Positions 59,969 through 64,000 of a stretch of 64,000 nt of DNA are shown piece by piece. The position numbers and the translations under genes are program-made. The notes under the pieces were generated by a model, which was given only the letters and a program-made list of their open reading frames with translations, had not been told where the DNA came from and ran no database searches. Where the stretch lies: positions 1 to 64,000 of the forward strand of contig JAEEVA010000006.1 of assembly GCA_016286995.1 (NCBI GenBank), read 5' to 3'. This DNA comes from Prevotella sp. (GTDB lineage: Bacteria; Bacteroidota; Bacteroidia; Bacteroidales; Bacteroidaceae). The stretch's first letter is position 1. Each line of letters starts with the position of its first letter.

Positions 59969-60028
59969 TTTCTGATAGTTTCTGGTAATTTCTTTCAAAA
60001 CAAATAAAACATAAAACATACAACGATT

Positions 60029-60187
60029 ATGAAAAAAGCATATATTAATCCGGAAATAAATGTTGTTATCATGCAAACAAGAGGTATGCTCGCAGGCAGC
60101 CCGCCTCCAGTGGATGGCAAGTATGGTAGCGGCGATTCTGTTGATGCCGCAGGCTTCGACTTCGACGAAGATGAAGAAGATTATTAA
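60029..60187 (+). CDS. Small acidic-tailed peptide gene (unit 2)
   Basis: 52 aa: MKKAYINPEINVVIMQTRG, MLAGSPPP, glycine/serine middle, and FDFDEDEEDY at the end. It shares MKKxYINPExxVxxM and DFDEDEEDY with the peptide at 57605 and LAGSP with that at 17129. Same start context and same spacer from the upstream gene as in unit 1. Function unknown. Confidence 0.8.
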   Translation: MKKAYINPEINVVIMQTRGMLAGSPPPVDGKYGSGDSVDAAGFDFDEDEEDY

Positions 60188-60204
60188 ATGAGATATTTAC
60201 GTTT

Positions 60205-60243
60205 AGGCCGATGACATTGCACCGTGAGGTGCGAGGCCTTTTC
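60205..60243 (+). terminator. Terminator of unit 2
   Basis: AGGCC pairs with GGCCT, with the inner hairpin GCACCgtgaGGTGC, then TTTT. Confidence 0.75.
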
Positions 60244-60338
60244 ATTGGTAAAGTAGTTTAAATCAATCCGGGCCAACAAAAGCACGGCACCGCGAGGTGC
60301 GCAGGGCCCAATTTCATAATGAATTTTATAGTTAGAAG

Positions 60339-60377
60339 GGCCTCTCGGCCTGCGATGGGTCGAGGGGCTTTGTTTTT
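60339..60377 (+). terminator. Second terminator-like hairpin
   Basis: GCCTCTCG pairs with CGAGGGGC (one wobble), followed by TTTGTTTTT. Confidence 0.7.
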
Positions 60378-60378
60378 A

Positions 60379-60540
60379 AAGACAAATTAACGGGAAAGAC
60401 AGATTAACATATTAACAAGATATTTATAACGGAACAAGACAGATTAACGTAGAAAGACAGATTAACATATTAACAAGATATTTACAAAGTGAACAAGACA
60501 GATTAACATATTAACAAATAAACAAGAACAAGATTAACAA
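60379..60540. repeat. Tandem repeats, about 58 bp period
   Basis: AAGACAGATTAACATATTAACAAGATATTTA occurs twice (from about 60396 and 60454), with a shorter copy near 60495. AGACAG occurs at 60397, 60437, 60455 and 60496. Confidence 0.75.
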
Positions 60541-60708
60541 AATGTTATTATGTTACTATGTCTAAAAATTAATTGTTACTATGTATGAAAATATATTTTT
60601 GCTGGAGGTGTGAGCGAATGTAACTACACACCAAAGCACATCGCTTTAATTCTCCCCCGCCACTCGTGATGAGCAGCGGGGTTATTTTCTAAAGGGGCTT
60701 GAGAGGGC

Positions 60709-61599
60709 TTAGGGGATGAGCTGACGGACCTGCTGCATGAGTTGGGCCTTGTCGGTGGTGGCGACGGGCAGAAGATACCAGCGGACGGTCCAGGTAAGCT
60801 GTTCGCCAGGCTGCAACAGTGTGTAGGGACCTTGGCTCTCCAGTTCGATGTGAGCCTTGCCACGATTGACGTACACCTGCACCTCGGCCTCGCCTGGCGC
60901 GGGCTCGTCGGCCTGCAGGTCGCGGAAGACCTTCACCAACAGCAGACCATTGGCACAGTAGGCCAGCCAGCCTCGGCCGTCGGCATTCACCTTACGGTTA
61001 TGCGGGGCTTCGTCGGTGGTGAACCAAGCGGCTCCATCGGCTGCCTCGAAGGACATGAGGCCTGCGGGCCAGATGCTGTCGACAGGGGCGTCGAAGAAGA
61101 TGAGGCCGCCGGTGTTCTCCACACGGGTCACTTCCCACGGAGCCACGCGGCGCGGCTCACTGCCTTCATTCTTGATGGAATAGGTGATGACAAAGGCACC
61201 GTCGGCGGCATCGGCTGCAAAGTCCTTGCCCATGCTGAGTCCCAGACGTTGGCAGACGGGGCTTGTGATGGAAAGGATGTTCGATGGCTGATGGCTGATG
61301 GATGACGGCTGACGGGTGTAGGGCTGTTTGTCGAACTCCGACACGGGGGGCCAGTTCCACTCCTTCTGCGGACTGGTCCAGAAGGTGCTGCCATAGGACT
61401 CGGGCCAGCGCAGCTGCGACAGCATCTCTTTGTCTTGATGCTTCAAGGACAGAATCTTGCCGCCTTTGGCTACGTTGACGGTCATGGTGACGTCGCCATT
61501 CTTCAGGGTGACGACATCCTGATTGTCACTCTCCTGTGCTACCGCACACAATGAAGTGCAGAGGAGGAAGGTAAAAGTGAATAGTGAAAAACGAATCAT
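60709..61599 (-). CDS. DUF4380-like exported protein
   Basis: This 296 aa protein has a signal peptide (MIRFSLFTFTFLLCTSLCAVA) and a galactose-mutarotase-like beta-sandwich similar to DUF4380 proteins: VAKGGKILSLKHQDKEML, STFWTSPQKEWNWPP, YSIKNEGSEPRRVAPWEVTRV and GEQLTWTVRWYLLP. It probably binds or modifies a sugar outside the cytosol, with no certain activity. The array at 61283-61317 encodes TRQPSSISHQPSN in the middle. It follows the GH97 gene on the same strand with an inverted heptamer array in between. Confidence 0.72.
   Translation of the reverse strand: MIRFSLFTFTFLLCTSLCAVAQESDNQDVVTLKNGDVTMTVNVAKGGKILSLKHQDKEMLSQLRWPESYGSTFWTSPQKEWNWPPVSEFDKQPYTRQPSSISHQPSNILSITSPVCQRLGLSMGKDFAADAADGAFVITYSIKNEGSEPRRVAPWEVTRVENTGGLIFFDAPVDSIWPAGLMSFEAADGAAWFTTDEAPHNRKVNADGRGWLAYCANGLLLVKVFRDLQADEPAPGEAEVQVYVNRGKAHIELESQGPYTLLQPGEQLTWTVRWYLLPVATTDKAQLMQQVRQLIP
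61283..61317. repeat. GATGGCT heptamer array inside the DUF4380-like gene
   Basis: GATGGCT, GATGGCT, GATGGAT, GACGGCT, GACGGGT in exact 7 bp steps. Same family as 35863-35890 in the DUF1537 gene; both give SISHQPS-like residues. Confidence 0.9.
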
Positions 61600-61609
61600 A
61601 AAGATATTA

Positions 61610-61717
61610 AATTAGGAATTAGAAATGAGGAATTAGGAATTATGATTACCTTTGTCTGCTGCATTTGAGGCTTCAAGCATATCATAATTTCTAATTTCTA
61701 ATTCCTCATTTCTAATT
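61610..61717. repeat. Inverted heptamer arrays between GH97 and DUF4380 genes
   Basis: Five 7-mers (AATTAGG, AATTAGA, AATGAGG, AATTAGG, AATTATG; 61610-61644) face five inverted ones (61683-61717) across a 38 bp spacer. The arms could pair over about 35 bp with a few mismatches. Confidence 0.9.
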
Positions 61718-61730
61718 ATCTATTGTGAAC

Positions 61731-64000
<2,270 letters not shown>

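Larger units (their letters stand above)
60188..60708. other. Gene-free stretch with terminators and tandem repeats
   Basis: No gene seen. It has three hairpins: AGGCC/GGCCT with inner GCACC/GGTGC ending in TTTT (60205-60243), a second GGCACCgcgaGGTGC (about 60280-60300), and GCCTCTCG/CGAGGGGC ending GTTTTT (60339-60377). Then come tandem repeats of AGACAGATTAACATATTAAC (60379-60540). Confidence 0.65.

Noticed and set aside
57605..60187. Calling the small peptides RiPP precursors
   Set aside because: The LAGSP spot loosely recalls a double-glycine leader site, but no modification enzyme, peptidase-ABC transporter or core-peptide features are nearby, so I keep them as peptides of unknown function.

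Overview
The window looks like chromosomal DNA of a plant-glycan-degrading Bacteroidales, most likely a Prevotella-type member of Prevotellaceae. Evidence: Bacteroidota-type promoters (TTTG, 19-20 bp, TAnnTTTG, often CGTAnnTTTGC) and no Shine-Dalgarno sites; a fused SecDF; a periplasm-sensing AraC regulator of the SusR/HTCS type; a GH97 alpha-glucosidase; and secreted proteins ending in the short tail YNLxGQRV...KGLYIVNGK. No rRNA, tRNA, IS element or CRISPR array was seen.

Layout. 1-2.1 kb: sufE and a U32 family protein. 2.2-8.4 kb: pectate lyase operon, M6 metalloprotease and papain-like lipoprotein, the last two with divergent promoters. 8.4-17 kb: secDF, an EEP-family hydrolase, rhomboid, HU, LOG, ybeY, coaD, ruvB. 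17-25.5 kb: a second pectin locus with a CE12-CE8 fusion esterase, a 62-codon peptide gene and a divergent membrane regulator. 25.5-30.4 kb: leftward operon with DUF3857 protein, DUF2851, thioesterase and dprA. 30.6-38.4 kb: rnr, an aldo/keto reductase and KDG kinase-like gene, convergent with DUF1537 kinase, PdxA-like dehydrogenase and Fe-ADH. 38.4-48.8 kb: long leftward run with efp, GT2, radC, miaB, ABC exporter, two LtaS/sulfatase-type membrane enzymes and an S66 peptidase. 49-53.9 kb: rpmH, then PASTA protein, rluD, ddl, acyltransferase and a lipoprotein. 54-55 kb: a toxin-antitoxin pair between direct repeats. 55-60.2 kb: two tandem units, each a large secreted Ig-like protein followed by a 51-52 aa peptide gene. 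60.7-64 kb: a DUF4380-like protein and a GH97 enzyme cut by the window edge.

How the genes fit together. Pectate lyase, the CE12-CE8 esterase, the regulator and the KDG kinase form a plausible pectin-use route: de-esterify, cleave, then phosphorylate 2-keto-3-deoxygluconate. The DUF1537/PdxA/Fe-ADH trio suggests four-carbon acid-sugar use.

Two things stand out. First, large secreted proteins with the same C-terminal module and tail are followed by tiny genes beginning MKKxYxxPxxxVV, which may be an undescribed paired system. Second, short arrays with a 7-bp (sometimes 9-bp) period and GC-rich palindromic elements lie between genes and also in frame inside conserved genes (rnr, coaD, miaB, DUF1537 kinase, acyltransferase, glycosyltransferase, GH97 and others).
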